A stretch of 64,000 nt of DNA, from the NCBI GenBank assembly GCA_019638935.1, contig JAHBSW010000001.1:52648-116647 (forward strand), written 5' to 3'. A program made the position numbers and the translations under genes. Source of the DNA: Cryobacterium sp. Lineage in GTDB: Bacteria > Actinomycetota > Actinomycetes > Actinomycetales > Microbacteriaceae. This document shows, in pieces, positions 25,329 through 34,449 of the stretch. The first letter of the stretch is position 1. Each line of letters begins with the position of its first letter. The notes under the pieces were generated by a model that was not told the origin of the DNA, did no database searches, and worked only from the letters and a program-made list of their open reading frames with translations.

Positions 25329-26528
25329 ATGCGCGTAGCCGTTCCGCCACGCGACGTCGCCGCGACCGTGAGCGCACAGGCGCTCCTCCGCACGGGCTGG
25401 GCCAGCTCGACCGTCCTGATCCTGCTCTCCGTCGTCATCCTGGTGGATCTGTCAGCGCGCGATGAACAGCTTGACGAGCTGTGGGGACCGTTCGGGTCGC
25501 TCGGTGTCGTGCTCTTCGCCCTCGCCCTCCTGATCGCCGAGCCGAGTCGCGGACGTGGAGTGTTCTACCTCGGCATCGGCTTCGTCGGATGCTTTCTCTA
25601 CCAGTGGTTCGTGCTCGACGACTTCGCCGAGTTCCCCAGCGACAGCGTGTACCTCGTCAATCGTGTGGCGATGGTGCTCGTGCTCGTCGGGCCCGTCGGC
25701 AGAAAGTTCGTGGGCGGCATCTGGTGGGCACTCTCCGGTCTCGTGCTCGCGACCGCGTCGACGCTGCTCGCCCAGTGGTCGACGGGCATGCCCCTCGAAC
25801 CGGGTTGGGGGCCGACGATCGCGTGCGTCGTCTACATCGCCCTCATCCTGGTGCTCCAGCGCATCCGGGTCAGCCAGAGATTCCGGATGCCGGACTTCAA
25901 CAAACTCGAAGCCGAAACCGTGCGGCTCACCGGTCAACGACAACTGCAGGAGCACGCCACCGCGCTCGTGCACGACACCGTGCTCGCCGACCTCGACGCG
26001 GTGTCGCAACGAGTCGGAGCGCTCGACGAGCGGGCGGTCGGCCGCATCCGTCGTGATCTCGAGGTTCTCGAGACAGCGGCGGAGGGTGTGGCCCCGACGG
26101 ATGTCGCATCCGTGTCGAGCAGGCTGCGCGACGAGCTGCTCACGGTCATCCGCGAGGTGCAGTGGCGGGGTCTGACGGTGGAGGTCACGGGAGGCGACTC
26201 GCTCAGCATCGAACTGGCCGATCTGAGCCGCGAGGCGGTCGCGGGGGCGCTGTTCGCTGCGCTCGAGAACACGCTGGACCACTCGGAGAGCACCGAGGCG
26301 TACGTCGACTTTCGCACCACCGAGGAGGACTTCACGGTCATGGTCGTCGACAACGGGGTCGGATTCAACCCCGATGAGATTCCGAGCGACCGCCTGGGAT
26401 TGCGCAATTCGATTCGCCGACGCATCGAGGGTGTCGGGGGAACGGTTCGCGTGTGGTCGGCCAGCGGAGCCGGCACGTCGATCGTGGTCTCCGTGCCGCG
26501 CGAAGGGGCGACGGGGGTGGTGTCGTGA
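25329..26528 (+). CDS. NarL-type membrane sensor histidine kinase
   Basis: This 399-residue protein has an N-terminal block of five or six hydrophobic segments (residues ~20-180) that replaces a discrete sensor domain. A dimerisation/phosphoacceptor helix ALVHDTVLADLDAV carries the HisKA_3-like His. A GHKL ATPase domain follows, with N-box ALENTLDHSES, G1 box VVDNGVGFNPDEIP and a G2-like RLGLRNSIRRRIEGVGG. A LuxR-type response regulator would be expected next, but the following gene encodes a degenerate relative, and no regulator gene is nearby. Confidence 0.82.
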   Translation: MRVAVPPRDVAATVSAQALLRTGWASSTVLILLSVVILVDLSARDEQLDELWGPFGSLGVVLFALALLIAEPSRGRGVFYLGIGFVGCFLYQWFVLDDFAEFPSDSVYLVNRVAMVLVLVGPVGRKFVGGIWWALSGLVLATASTLLAQWSTGMPLEPGWGPTIACVVYIALILVLQRIRVSQRFRMPDFNKLEAETVRLTGQRQLQEHATALVHDTVLADLDAVSQRVGALDERAVGRIRRDLEVLETAAEGVAPTDVASVSSRLRDELLTVIREVQWRGLTVEVTGGDSLSIELADLSREAVAGALFAALENTLDHSESTEAYVDFRTTEEDFTVMVVDNGVGFNPDEIPSDRLGLRNSIRRRIEGVGGTVRVWSASGAGTSIVVSVPREGATGVVS

Positions 26529-27691
26529 ACGAGGAGCACCCCCGCTCGGACTGGAAAGACAGTTTCACGCAGGCTCCCTACGAGATCGACCCGCTCACCT
26601 GGCTCAGTGGGAATCGCCTGCCGCTCGTGTTCACGGCTCTCATCATTCTCACCTGCAGCGCGCCCATCTTTGCGGCGAAGGGCTCGCCGATCGAGATACT
26701 CGGCCAGATCGGTGCGCTGCTGCTCATGGCCGCATCCTGCGTCGTCGTCTTCTCGTTCACGCGGCCCACTCGCGGGCGGGTGACCCTGCTCCGGGCACTC
26801 GTTCCCGTCACGATGGCCTGCACGGCGACCGTGATCTCGGCGGTCAACATCGTTGCGCCCTCGCCGCTCGGCGACCTGATGCCGATCGAGCTCTGGTGGG
26901 CGCCACTCGGTTTCAGCCTCGTCCTGGGCTCACTAGCGCCCTTTCTCTCCGCGACGAAGTCACTCATCGTAGGGAGCATCGCCGTCGTGGTCACCGGCGC
27001 GTGCTCGGCACTGGCGTTCGCCGCGGGCGCGTGGCCGGTCGTGTCGACGGTCGCGATCGGTTCGGTTCCGATCGTGCTCGCAACGGCGGGAGTGGTCACC
27101 TTTCAGTCCCAGGTCGTCAAGCGGGTGCTGCGCTGGTCGTCGAACGCGTCGCCCGCGGTCGTCACGGGGAGTCTGCTCACCGAGCGCGCGCGACTCGCCG
27201 CCATCCAGGGTGAGCTGGCGACCGTGTCGAGCAGAGTGACGCCCCTGCTCGCGGGAATCGCGGATCGCGCAGAAGTGACACCGGAGGATCGCGTGCACGC
27301 GGCTGAGCTGGCGGATGAGATCCGGCGAGAGCTCGTCGAGCGCTCCAACCGCAGCTGGCTCGACCATGTCGCAGACGGCAAACCGATCACGGTGGTCGAT
27401 CCCGACCATAGGGCTGAGACGATGGACGAGCGTCAGCGATCCATGGTGCACGCGCTCGTGCTCGCCGTGATCGACTCGCCCGAGGTGGAGTACCCGCAAC
27501 TGCTCATCGAGTTGCGCGGCGAAGCCGACGGCTCGACAGCCGTGGCGATCACGATCGATGCGGGACTTGCCGAGGGCCGACGCATCATGCTGCTCGCGCC
27601 GCACTACCTCTCACTGCGCACCGCGGTCGACGACCTCCGCTGGAGCGGAGGCGACACCATTCGCATGCGCTTCAGGGTGGGGCCGGGGTGA
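26525..27691 (+). CDS. Membrane protein related to the preceding kinase but lacking its catalytic boxes
   Basis: This 388-residue protein begins at a GTG overlapping the kinase stop by 4 bp. It has a similar layout: multi-span membrane block (about 30-190), helical linker (LTERARLAAIQGELATVSSR) and a C-terminal alpha/beta region. There is no phosphoacceptor His-Asp pair, and the C-terminal domain lacks the N and G boxes of GHKL ATPases; MRFRVG ends the fold. It could be a pseudokinase partner of the upstream protein, forming a heteromeric sensor. Confidence 0.65.
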   Translation: MNEEHPRSDWKDSFTQAPYEIDPLTWLSGNRLPLVFTALIILTCSAPIFAAKGSPIEILGQIGALLLMAASCVVVFSFTRPTRGRVTLLRALVPVTMACTATVISAVNIVAPSPLGDLMPIELWWAPLGFSLVLGSLAPFLSATKSLIVGSIAVVVTGACSALAFAAGAWPVVSTVAIGSVPIVLATAGVVTFQSQVVKRVLRWSSNASPAVVTGSLLTERARLAAIQGELATVSSRVTPLLAGIADRAEVTPEDRVHAAELADEIRRELVERSNRSWLDHVADGKPITVVDPDHRAETMDERQRSMVHALVLAVIDSPEVEYPQLLIELRGEADGSTAVAITIDAGLAEGRRIMLLAPHYLSLRTAVDDLRWSGGDTIRMRFRVGPG

Positions 27692-27692
27692 G

Positions 27693-28721
27693 CTAGGCGC
27701 TGATCGAGCTGCCCGCCGAGCCGAGCTGCTGGGTGGACTGCAGCACGCGAGCGGCCATGGCCGACTCGGCGACCTTGCCCCAGGCGCGCGGGTCGTAGAG
27801 CTTCTTGTTTCCGACCTCGCCGTCGACCTTGAGCACGCCGTCGTAGTTCTTGAGCATGTAGTCGGCGATCGAGCGCGTGAACGCGTACTGCGTGTCGGTG
27901 TCGACGTTCATCTTGACCACGCCGTTCGCGACCGCCGTCGCGATCTCCTGGTCACTCGATCCCGAGCCGCCGTGGAACACGAGGTCGAGCGGCCGCGGCT
28001 CGGTCTTGTACCTGGCGGCCAGCCCATCCTGAATCTCCTGCAGCAGCTCGGGCCTCAGCTTGACGTTTCCGGGCTTGTACACGCCGTGCACGTTGCCGAA
28101 GGTGAGCGCCGCGAGGTAGCGGCCCTGCTCGCCCAGGCCGAGCGCCTCCACCGTCGCGATCGCGTCATCGAGGGTGGTGTAGAGGTGCTCGTTGATGTCG
28201 TGGCTCACGCCGTCTTCCTCACCGCCGACGACGCCGATCTCGATCTCGAGGATCGAGTTGATCGCCTTCATGCGCGGCAGCAGCTCCTTCGCGATCGCGA
28301 GGTTCTGCTCGAGCGGCACCGCCGAACCGTCCCACATGTGCGACTGGAAGATCGGGTTGCCACCGGCCTTCACGGCCTCCTCCGACGCCGCGATGAGGGG
28401 TCGCACGAATCCGTCGAGGGCATCGCTCGGGCAGTGGTCGGTGTGCAGCGCGACGGTGACCGGATAGTTCTTGGCGGCCTCAGTCGCGAAGGCGGCGAAA
28501 GCGAGGGCACCGGATGCCCGTGCCTTCACGCTCTGGCCCGCGAAGTAGTCCGCGCCGCCCGTCGACACCTGGAGGATGCCGTCGCTGCCCGCCTCGGTGA
28601 GCCCCTGCAGCACCGCGTTGACGGTCTGCGACGATGAGACGTTGAAGGCCGGGAAGGCGAAGCCGCTGCTCTTCGCTTTGTCGAGCATCTCGGCGTACTG
28701 GTCCGGGGTGGCGATGGGCAT
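27693..28721 (-). CDS. fbaA: Class II fructose-bisphosphate aldolase
   Basis: This is a 342-residue zinc aldolase cleaving fructose 1,6-bisphosphate to DHAP and glyceraldehyde 3-phosphate. The metal/substrate motifs HTDHCPSDAL, EIEIGVVGGEEDGV, NVHGVYKPGNVKL and VFHGGSGSSDQE are intact, with length as in class IIA enzymes. AAGGAG precedes the ATG. Divergent from glpX, which encodes the opposing gluconeogenic phosphatase. Confidence 0.96.
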   Translation of the reverse strand: MPIATPDQYAEMLDKAKSSGFAFPAFNVSSSQTVNAVLQGLTEAGSDGILQVSTGGADYFAGQSVKARASGALAFAAFATEAAKNYPVTVALHTDHCPSDALDGFVRPLIAASEEAVKAGGNPIFQSHMWDGSAVPLEQNLAIAKELLPRMKAINSILEIEIGVVGGEEDGVSHDINEHLYTTLDDAIATVEALGLGEQGRYLAALTFGNVHGVYKPGNVKLRPELLQEIQDGLAARYKTEPRPLDLVFHGGSGSSDQEIATAVANGVVKMNVDTDTQYAFTRSIADYMLKNYDGVLKVDGEVGNKKLYDPRAWGKVAESAMAARVLQSTQQLGSAGSSISA

Positions 28722-28840
28722 GGTGACTCCTTCGGCGTCGGTCTGATGCGAGTCTAACCGGGGTGCTCAGCCGGGTGGTGAACCGGCAAGAATCGCTGAT
28801 CTTTCGACCGGCGACGGGCCTTCCCGGTGAGCACGGTCAA

Positions 28841-28846
28841 TAGGCT
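28841..28846 (+). promoter_or_regulatory. Leaderless -10 element (TAGGCT) for glpX
   Basis: TAGGCT, 7 nt, then GTG at 28854. This places the start 27 nt inside the longest open frame. Confidence 0.55.
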
Positions 28847-28853
28847 TGAGAGT

Positions 28854-29840
28854 GTGAATGACGTCGCCCCCAGCATGATCACCCACCCCGACCGCAACAT
28901 GGCCATGGAGCTCGTGCGGGCCACCGAGGCCGCAGCGATCCGCGCCTGGCCCTACATCGGACGCGGTGACAAGCTCGCGGCCGACGGCGCGGCCGTCGAC
29001 GCCATGCGCAAGTTCCTCGGCACCGTCGACTTCGACGGCGTCGTCGTCATCGGTGAGGGCGAGAAAGACGAAGCCCCCATGCTCTTCAACGGCGAGCGAG
29101 TCGGCAACGGACTCGGCCCCTCGTGCGACATCGCCGTGGACCCCATCGACGGAACCTCGCTCACCGCAGCGGGCCGCCAGAACGCGCTCTCCGTGATCGC
29201 GGTCTCCGACCGCGGCACAATGCTCGACGCGTCATCCGTCTTCTACATGGACAAGATCGTCACCGGGCCCGAGGGCCACGGCATCATCGACCTCGAGCGA
29301 CCCATCGGCGACAACATTCGAGCCCTCGCGAAGGCCAAGGGCAAGGATGTCTCGTCCCTCACCATCGCCGTGCTCGACCGCCCGCGGCACGTCGACCTCA
29401 TCGCCGACATCCGTGCAGCGGGAGCCGGCACCTGGCTCATGCTCGACGGCGACGTCGCCGGTGGAATCAACGCGGCCCGCTACGGATCGCCCATCGACAT
29501 GTGCGTCGGCATCGGCGGATGCCCTGAAGGCATCACGACCGCCGCGGCCGTCAAGGCACTCGGCGGGTTCATGGAGGGGCGGCTCGCCCCGCTCGACGAC
29601 GCCGAGAGCGAGCGTGCCGTGGCGGCGGGGCTCGATGTTCGCGCCGTGTACGGGCTCGACGAGATGGTCAAGGGCGACAACACGATCTTCGTCGCCACGG
29701 GGGTAACCAACGGCGAGCTCGTGGCCGGCGTCGAGAAGCTGGGACCCATCATCCGTACCGAGAGCATCATCCTGCGGTCGAAGTCGGGCACGATCCGTCG
29801 CGTCGTCGCCGACCACCTCGTCGAGAAGTGGCTGGACTGA
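28854..29840 (+). CDS. glpX: Class II fructose-1,6-bisphosphatase
   Basis: This 328-residue metal-dependent phosphatase hydrolyses fructose 1,6-bisphosphate in gluconeogenesis. Family motifs are GEGEKDEAPMLFNGE, the metal-binding DPIDGTSLTAAG, LMLDGDVAGGINAAR and GIGGCPEGITTAAA. GlpX is the usual FBPase in actinobacteria. The GTG start is defined by the leaderless element. It is divergent from fructose-bisphosphate aldolase, so opposing steps share a 132-nt control region. Confidence 0.96.
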   Translation: MNDVAPSMITHPDRNMAMELVRATEAAAIRAWPYIGRGDKLAADGAAVDAMRKFLGTVDFDGVVVIGEGEKDEAPMLFNGERVGNGLGPSCDIAVDPIDGTSLTAAGRQNALSVIAVSDRGTMLDASSVFYMDKIVTGPEGHGIIDLERPIGDNIRALAKAKGKDVSSLTIAVLDRPRHVDLIADIRAAGAGTWLMLDGDVAGGINAARYGSPIDMCVGIGGCPEGITTAAAVKALGGFMEGRLAPLDDAESERAVAAGLDVRAVYGLDEMVKGDNTIFVATGVTNGELVAGVEKLGPIIRTESIILRSKSGTIRRVVADHLVEKWLD

Positions 29841-29848
29841 GGCTCGTT

Positions 29849-29883
29849 CCCTGAGGAGCCCGCGCAGCGGGTGTCTCGAAGGG
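29849..29883. repeat. Palindromic intergenic element (CCCTGAGGAGCCCGC...CTCGAAGGG)
   Basis: A near-perfect palindrome lies just after the glpX stop and next to a larger hairpin, and resembles the element at 930-966. It may act as the glpX terminator. Confidence 0.6.
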
Positions 29884-29884
29884 C

Positions 29885-30029
29885 GCCGGCTGCGGACGAG
29901 AGAACAGCGGCCTGCGCTCAAACATTGAGTTCGAAGGTCGGCCGCTCCGCGATGCGAGTATCGCTCCGGACCGACCTTCGAACTCAAAACTCGCGCTGGA
30001 CGACCGCCGCTCTCCCGTCCGCAGCCGGC
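29885..30029. repeat. 145-nt imperfect inverted repeat filling the glpX/DUF2087 gap
   Basis: Outer arms GCCGGCTGCGGACG...AGAG and CTCTCCCGTCCGCAGCCGGC pair. An inner pair TTGAGTTCGAAGGTCGG / CCGACCTTCGAACTCAA is perfect over 17 bp. A third short arm (GCGAT/ATCGC) closes near the centre, so the whole interval folds into one long stem. It begins 2 nt after the previous palindrome and ends 1 nt before the DUF2087 stop. It encodes nothing. Options are a bidirectional terminator, a MITE-like element or a structured RNA. Confidence 0.8.
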
Positions 30030-30542
30030 TTAGGTCGTGTGGGCGGGGGAGTCTGTGTGGGGCGCGCGGGAGTAGCTTGTGCCGGTGGGGGTGCGCAGGA
30101 GGAAGCCCTCGTCGACGAGGTAGCGGCGCAGGGTCGCGACATCGTCGCGGAAGCGGGCCAGGCGCTCGCCGACCTCGGGCTCGGTGAGCACCTCATCGGC
30201 GGTCAGTGCCTCGTTCGCCACCCATTCGAGCACGGCCCGACGCTCGGCGGGGCTTGCGGGGTAGGTGACGACGCGTCCGTCTTCGATGAAGCGATCCACG
30301 CCCTCTCGGCGCGGTTCGGCGGCGGTGGCGAGCAGCGTCGTGAACGTCTCGGCGACGAGCTCGAGCACGTCGCCCTCGGCGCGGCGCGCGAGTCCGGTCG
30401 ACAGGAGCGTCGCGATTGCGCGGTCGCGCTTCTTCGCGGAGAGGCTCGTGGAGTTCGGCTGGTTCAGCACGATTTCGGCGAACACGCTGCGGGTGTCGGC
30501 GTTCGCGAGTGCGGCGATGATCGCGCGCCAGTCGTTCGACAT
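30030..30542 (-). CDS. DUF2087 domain-containing protein
   Basis: This ~170-residue protein has two parts. The N-terminal half is winged-helix-like (DWRAIIAALANADTRSVFAEI, AIATLLSTGL). The C-terminal part has the DUF2087 pattern FIEDGRVVTYPASPAERRAVLEWVA then RYLVDEGFLLRTPTGTSYSR. DUF2087 proteins are small predicted transcriptional regulators of unknown target. The ATG overlaps the rmuC stop (TGATG), so they are co-expressed. Confidence 0.85.
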   Translation of the reverse strand: MSNDWRAIIAALANADTRSVFAEIVLNQPNSTSLSAKKRDRAIATLLSTGLARRAEGDVLELVAETFTTLLATAAEPRREGVDRFIEDGRVVTYPASPAERRAVLEWVANEALTADEVLTEPEVGERLARFRDDVATLRRYLVDEGFLLRTPTGTSYSRAPHTDSPAHTT

Positions 30543-31852
30543 CACTGCCCCTCGGTGTCGGGATCGGCGTCGGTCGTGAGCTCGAACGCGGTGAGTTCGC
30601 GCGGGGCCTCCTCGATGCCGGGCAGGGTGCCGAGCACTCGCGACTCATCGAGAGCGCTGAGGCGGCGCGCGCTGGGCAGCACCTGGCGCTCGAGCGAGCC
30701 GACGAACGCGTTGTAGTCCTTGACGCTGCGCTCGATCGAGCGGCCGAGCTTCTCGACGTGGTCGGAGAGCTTGGTGAGTCGCCCGTAGAGCTCCTTGCTC
30801 AGGTCGAAGAGCAGCTTCGCATCCTCGGTGAGCACGTTCTGCTGCCACGCGAAGGCGACGGTCTTGAGCACCGACCACAGCGTCACCGGCGAGGCGAGGG
30901 CGACGCGCTTGCCGAACGCGTAGTCCATGATGGCCGGGTCGGCCTCCAGCGCGCTCGAGACGAGCGACTCGCTCGGGATGAACGCGATGACGAGCTCGGG
31001 GGAGGCGTCGAGACCCGCGTAGTACTGCTTGTTCGAGAGCGTGTCGACATGGGAGCGGAGGGCCTTGACGTGGTCGCGGATGAGACGCTCGCGCTTCGCG
31101 CCCTCCTCACCGGTCGCGGTGGCGGGGATGCCGCTCGCCTCGAGGTAGGCGGTGAACGGCACCTTCGCATCGACCGCGATGTTCTTGCCTCCCGGCAGGT
31201 GCACGACCATGTCGGGTCGGCCGGCGCCGGCATCCGAGCTGATGCTCGATTGCACCTCGAAGTCGACGCGCTCGATGAGGCCTGCGGCCTCGACGACGTT
31301 GCGCAGCTGGGCCTCGCCCCACACGCCGCGCGTGCTGTTGCTCTTGAGAGCGGCGGCGAGCGCCTCGGCGGTGCTGCGCAAGCGCTCTTCCGACTCCGTC
31401 GCCGACTTCAACTGCTGGCTGAGCTCACCGTGCTGCTTCTGACGCTGGGTCTCGAGATCGGTCACCTTGAGCTGCATGGCTCGCAGGTTCTCCTGCACGG
31501 GGGTGAGCAGTTGCAGCACCTTGCTCTCGGCGCGATCCCGCTCTTTCTGGGCCTCGTGCTCGAGGCGCTGGCGCTCCTGCAGCTCTCGCTGCTGCTCCAT
31601 GAGCGAGACCACCTGATCTTTCAGGGCCGATGCGGTCGCCCGGGCCGACGACAGCTCCGCGTCGAGCGAGGCGCGGGCCTCGAGTTCGGCGTTGCGCAGC
31701 TCCGCCAGCGCGACCTCGTGGCGCGCCTGCGCCACGGCAGGGTCTTCGAGATCCGCCACTGTGCGCCGGAGCCGCCCGATCAGCCAACCGACGAGAGCGC
31801 CGAGTGCGAGGCCGGCGCCGGCCCCGATCAGCAACGCGATGAGAGGGTCCAT
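30542..31852 (-). CDS. rmuC: DNA recombination protein RmuC homologue
   Basis: This ~436-residue protein has an N-terminal membrane helix (LIALLIGAGAGLALGALVGWL), a long coiled coil (about 40-160, rich in Glu/Gln/Arg/Ala) and the RmuC nuclease-like domain. That domain shows STRGVWGEAQLRNVVEAAGL, GRPDMVVHLPGGKNIAVDAKVPF, ELVIAFIPSES and LWSVLKTVAFAWQQ. RmuC family proteins limit inversions at short inverted repeats, which is of interest given the palindromes nearby. Divergent from the LysR gene. Confidence 0.93.
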   Translation of the reverse strand: MDPLIALLIGAGAGLALGALVGWLIGRLRRTVADLEDPAVAQARHEVALAELRNAELEARASLDAELSSARATASALKDQVVSLMEQQRELQERQRLEHEAQKERDRAESKVLQLLTPVQENLRAMQLKVTDLETQRQKQHGELSQQLKSATESEERLRSTAEALAAALKSNSTRGVWGEAQLRNVVEAAGLIERVDFEVQSSISSDAGAGRPDMVVHLPGGKNIAVDAKVPFTAYLEASGIPATATGEEGAKRERLIRDHVKALRSHVDTLSNKQYYAGLDASPELVIAFIPSESLVSSALEADPAIMDYAFGKRVALASPVTLWSVLKTVAFAWQQNVLTEDAKLLFDLSKELYGRLTKLSDHVEKLGRSIERSVKDYNAFVGSLERQVLPSARRLSALDESRVLGTLPGIEEAPRELTAFELTTDADPDTEGQ

Positions 31853-31879
31853 CCACCCAGTGTGCCAGCCACCACCGAC

Positions 31880-31885
31880 TACCCT
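31880..31885 (+). promoter_or_regulatory. Leaderless -10 element (TACCCT) for the LysR-type gene
   Basis: TACCCT, GATCAG, then GTG at 31892. Confidence 0.5.
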
Positions 31886-31891
31886 GATCAG

Positions 31892-32806
31892 GTGAGCAGC
31901 GCCGACCAGTTCAGCACCGACGATGTGCGGGTGCTGCTGGCGGTCGCCCGAACCGGCCGGCTCGTGACCGCGGGTGAACTGCTCGGAATCGATCACACGA
32001 CGGTGCGCCGACGACTCAACCGGCTCGAGGCGAGCCTCGGTGCGCGCCTGCTCGATCGCGGTGCGGACGGCTGGGAGCTCACCGCTCTCGGACGCGAGGT
32101 CGCCGAGCGCGCCGCCCCGCTGGAGCGCATCGTCGAGCAGGTCGTCGCCGCGGTCGATGGTGAGGCGGGAGCCGTTCGCGGCACCGTGCGCGTCATCGCC
32201 CCCGACGGGTTCGGAACCGTCTTCGTCGCCCGCGCGCTCGCCCGGGTTCAGCGTGAGCATCCGGGAATCACCACGGAGCTCGTCACCTCGACGAAACCGC
32301 TGAGCCTTCGCGGCTCCGGCTTCGATCTGGCCGTGACCATCGGCGGGGCCGTGAGCGCGCGCCTTCCCATCGAGCCGCTCGCCGAATACGCCCTGCGGCT
32401 GTACGCGTCGCGCGACTACCTGGCCGGCCATCCGCCGATCACTGGGCTGGCCGACTTGGCCGCGCATCCGCTCATCTTCTATGTGGATGCGCTGCTCACG
32501 GTGCGCGAGCTCGATCTCGCCCCCCTGCTGTCGGGGATGCGCGTCGGCTTCGGCTCCACCAACGTCTTCGCGCAGCTCGAGGCGACGAAGCACGGGGCGG
32601 GCATCTGCCTGCTGCACGCGTTCATGGCGAGCACCGAGCCCGATCTCGTGCCCGTGCTGCCGCAGCTCGTGGATTTCAGGTTGCAGTACGCCCTCTCCAC
32701 TCGCGCGGAGTCGCTCGCCGTCGAGCCCGTGATGATCGTGCGGGAGGCGATCCTGCGGGATGCTCGTGAGCACGCGGCAGATCTGGTTCCACCGGTGGGC
32801 ATGTAG
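31892..32806 (+). CDS. LysR family transcriptional regulator
   Basis: This ~304-residue regulator has an N-terminal winged helix (FSTDDVRVLLAVARTGRLVT, then IDHTTVRRRLNRLEASLGARLL). A periplasmic-binding-protein-like effector domain follows (RGTVRVIAPDGFGTVFVARAL, FDLAVTIGG, VGFGSTNVFAQLEATKHGAG). It lies directly upstream of mmsA on the same strand, not divergent as LysR targets usually are, so its target is uncertain; mmsA is the best candidate. It starts leaderless. Confidence 0.9.
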   Translation: MSSADQFSTDDVRVLLAVARTGRLVTAGELLGIDHTTVRRRLNRLEASLGARLLDRGADGWELTALGREVAERAAPLERIVEQVVAAVDGEAGAVRGTVRVIAPDGFGTVFVARALARVQREHPGITTELVTSTKPLSLRGSGFDLAVTIGGAVSARLPIEPLAEYALRLYASRDYLAGHPPITGLADLAAHPLIFYVDALLTVRELDLAPLLSGMRVGFGSTNVFAQLEATKHGAGICLLHAFMASTEPDLVPVLPQLVDFRLQYALSTRAESLAVEPVMIVREAILRDAREHAADLVPPVGM

Positions 32807-32922
32807 CTGATCTGCGTTTTCGCACATTGGCTGGGCGGGTTCGGGGCTTGTACGCGCCAGCCGACGAGCGCAGACTGGGAGAACCAGCGGCGTCTCGTGC
32901 CGCAGAATCGCGACCTTCAAGG

Positions 32923-34425
32923 ATGAGCACCGTGACCGAGTACGTCAACCACTGGATCAACAACACCACCGTAGAGGGCAACAGCGACCGCACCGCCCCC
33001 GTCTACAACCCCGCCACGGGCAAGGTGACCAAGGAGGTTCGCCTGGGCTCGGTCGACGACGTCAACGCCGCCGTTGCCGCGGCGAAGGCCGCACAGCACG
33101 GTTGGGCGGAGACCTCGCTTGCCAAGCGTCAAGCCATTCTCTTCAACTACCGCAACCTGCTCGTGGAGCGTCGCGAGGCGCTCGCCGCCATCCTCACCTC
33201 GGAGCACGGCAAGGTCATCTCCGACGCCCTCGGCGAGATCGCCCGCGGCATCGAGGTCGTCGAGTACGTGACCGGCGCACCCGAGCTGCTCAAGGGCCAG
33301 TACACCGAGAACGCCTCGACGGGCGTCGACGTCTACACCTCGCGTGAGCCCGTCGGCATCGTGGGCATCATCAGCCCCTTCAACTTCCCGGCCATGGTGC
33401 CCCTCTGGTTCTTCCCCGTCGCGATCGCCGCGGGCAACACCGTCGTGCTCAAGCCGAGCGAGAAGGACCCGAGCGCGGTGAACTTCCTCGCCGAGCTCTT
33501 CGCCGAGGCGGGACTTCCCGAGGGCGTGCTCAACGTCGTCCACGGCGACAAGGTCGCGGTCGACACGATCCTCGAGCACGAGGACATCAGCGCGATCTCC
33601 TTCGTCGGCTCGACCCCCATCGCGCGCTACATCTACGAGAACGCGTCGAAGGCGGGCAAGCGCGTGCAGGCGTTCGGCGGCGCCAAGAACCACATGCTGG
33701 TGCTCCCGGATGCCGACCTCGACCTCGTCGCCGACTCCGCCGTCAACGCGGGCTTCGGCTCCGCCGGCGAGCGCTGCATGGCCATCAGCGTGCTCGTCGC
33801 CGTCGGACCGGTGGCGGATGCGCTCATCCCCAAGATCACCGAGCGCATGAAGGCGCTCAAGGTCGGCGACGGCACGCGGGGCTGCGACATGGGGCCGCTC
33901 ATCACGCGTGAGCACCGCGACAAGGTCGCGAGCTACCTCGACATCGCCGAGGCCGACGGGGCGACGGTCGTCGTCGACGGCCGCGGCCAGGAGGTCGACG
34001 GCGAGGCCGATGGATTCTGGCTGAGCCCGACGCTCATCGACAACGTGTCGACCGACTCGAAGGTCTACCAGGACGAGATCTTCGGCCCGGTGCTCTCGAT
34101 CGTTCGCGTGGAGACCTTCAACGAGGGCATCGAGCTCATCAACGCGAGCCCCTACGGCAACGGCACGGCGATCTTCACCAACGACGGCGGCGCGGCGCGC
34201 GAGTTCCAGCGCAACGTCACCGTCGGCATGGTCGGCATCAACGTGCCGATCCCGGTGCCCGTCGCCTACCACTCCTTCGGCGGCTGGAAGGCCTCGCACT
34301 TCGGCGACGCCCGCGCCTACGGACCCGAGGGTCTCGCATTCTTCACCCGCACGAAGGCCGTGACGCGTCGCTGGCTCGACCCCTCGCACGGCGGCATCAA
34401 CCTGGGCTTCCCCCAGCACGACTGA
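32923..34425 (+). CDS. mmsA: CoA-acylating methylmalonate-semialdehyde dehydrogenase
   Basis: This ~500-residue aldehyde dehydrogenase of the MmsA branch oxidises methylmalonate or malonate semialdehyde to propionyl- or acetyl-CoA (valine, inositol or beta-alanine catabolism). The catalytic cysteine is Cys285 in GFGSAGERCMAIS. The NAD site is SPFNFPAMVPLWFFPVAIA, and MmsA-specific ends GINVPIPVPVAYHSFGGWK and FFTRTKAVTRRW are present. Start: ATG 32923 is given; GTG 32932 has a better-spaced AAGGA (8 nt) and may be the true start. Confidence 0.93.
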   Translation: MSTVTEYVNHWINNTTVEGNSDRTAPVYNPATGKVTKEVRLGSVDDVNAAVAAAKAAQHGWAETSLAKRQAILFNYRNLLVERREALAAILTSEHGKVISDALGEIARGIEVVEYVTGAPELLKGQYTENASTGVDVYTSREPVGIVGIISPFNFPAMVPLWFFPVAIAAGNTVVLKPSEKDPSAVNFLAELFAEAGLPEGVLNVVHGDKVAVDTILEHEDISAISFVGSTPIARYIYENASKAGKRVQAFGGAKNHMLVLPDADLDLVADSAVNAGFGSAGERCMAISVLVAVGPVADALIPKITERMKALKVGDGTRGCDMGPLITREHRDKVASYLDIAEADGATVVVDGRGQEVDGEADGFWLSPTLIDNVSTDSKVYQDEIFGPVLSIVRVETFNEGIELINASPYGNGTAIFTNDGGAAREFQRNVTVGMVGINVPIPVPVAYHSFGGWKASHFGDARAYGPEGLAFFTRTKAVTRRWLDPSHGGINLGFPQHD

Positions 34426-34449
34426 CGCAGGCCACCTCGCCTCCAACGA

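Noticed and set aside
30542-32920. A 792-residue minus-strand frame that would fuse extra sequence to the RmuC N-terminus
   Set aside because: The upstream ~350 residues are the antisense of the LysR gene. RmuC's own membrane helix begins at the ATG at 31852, the normal family start.
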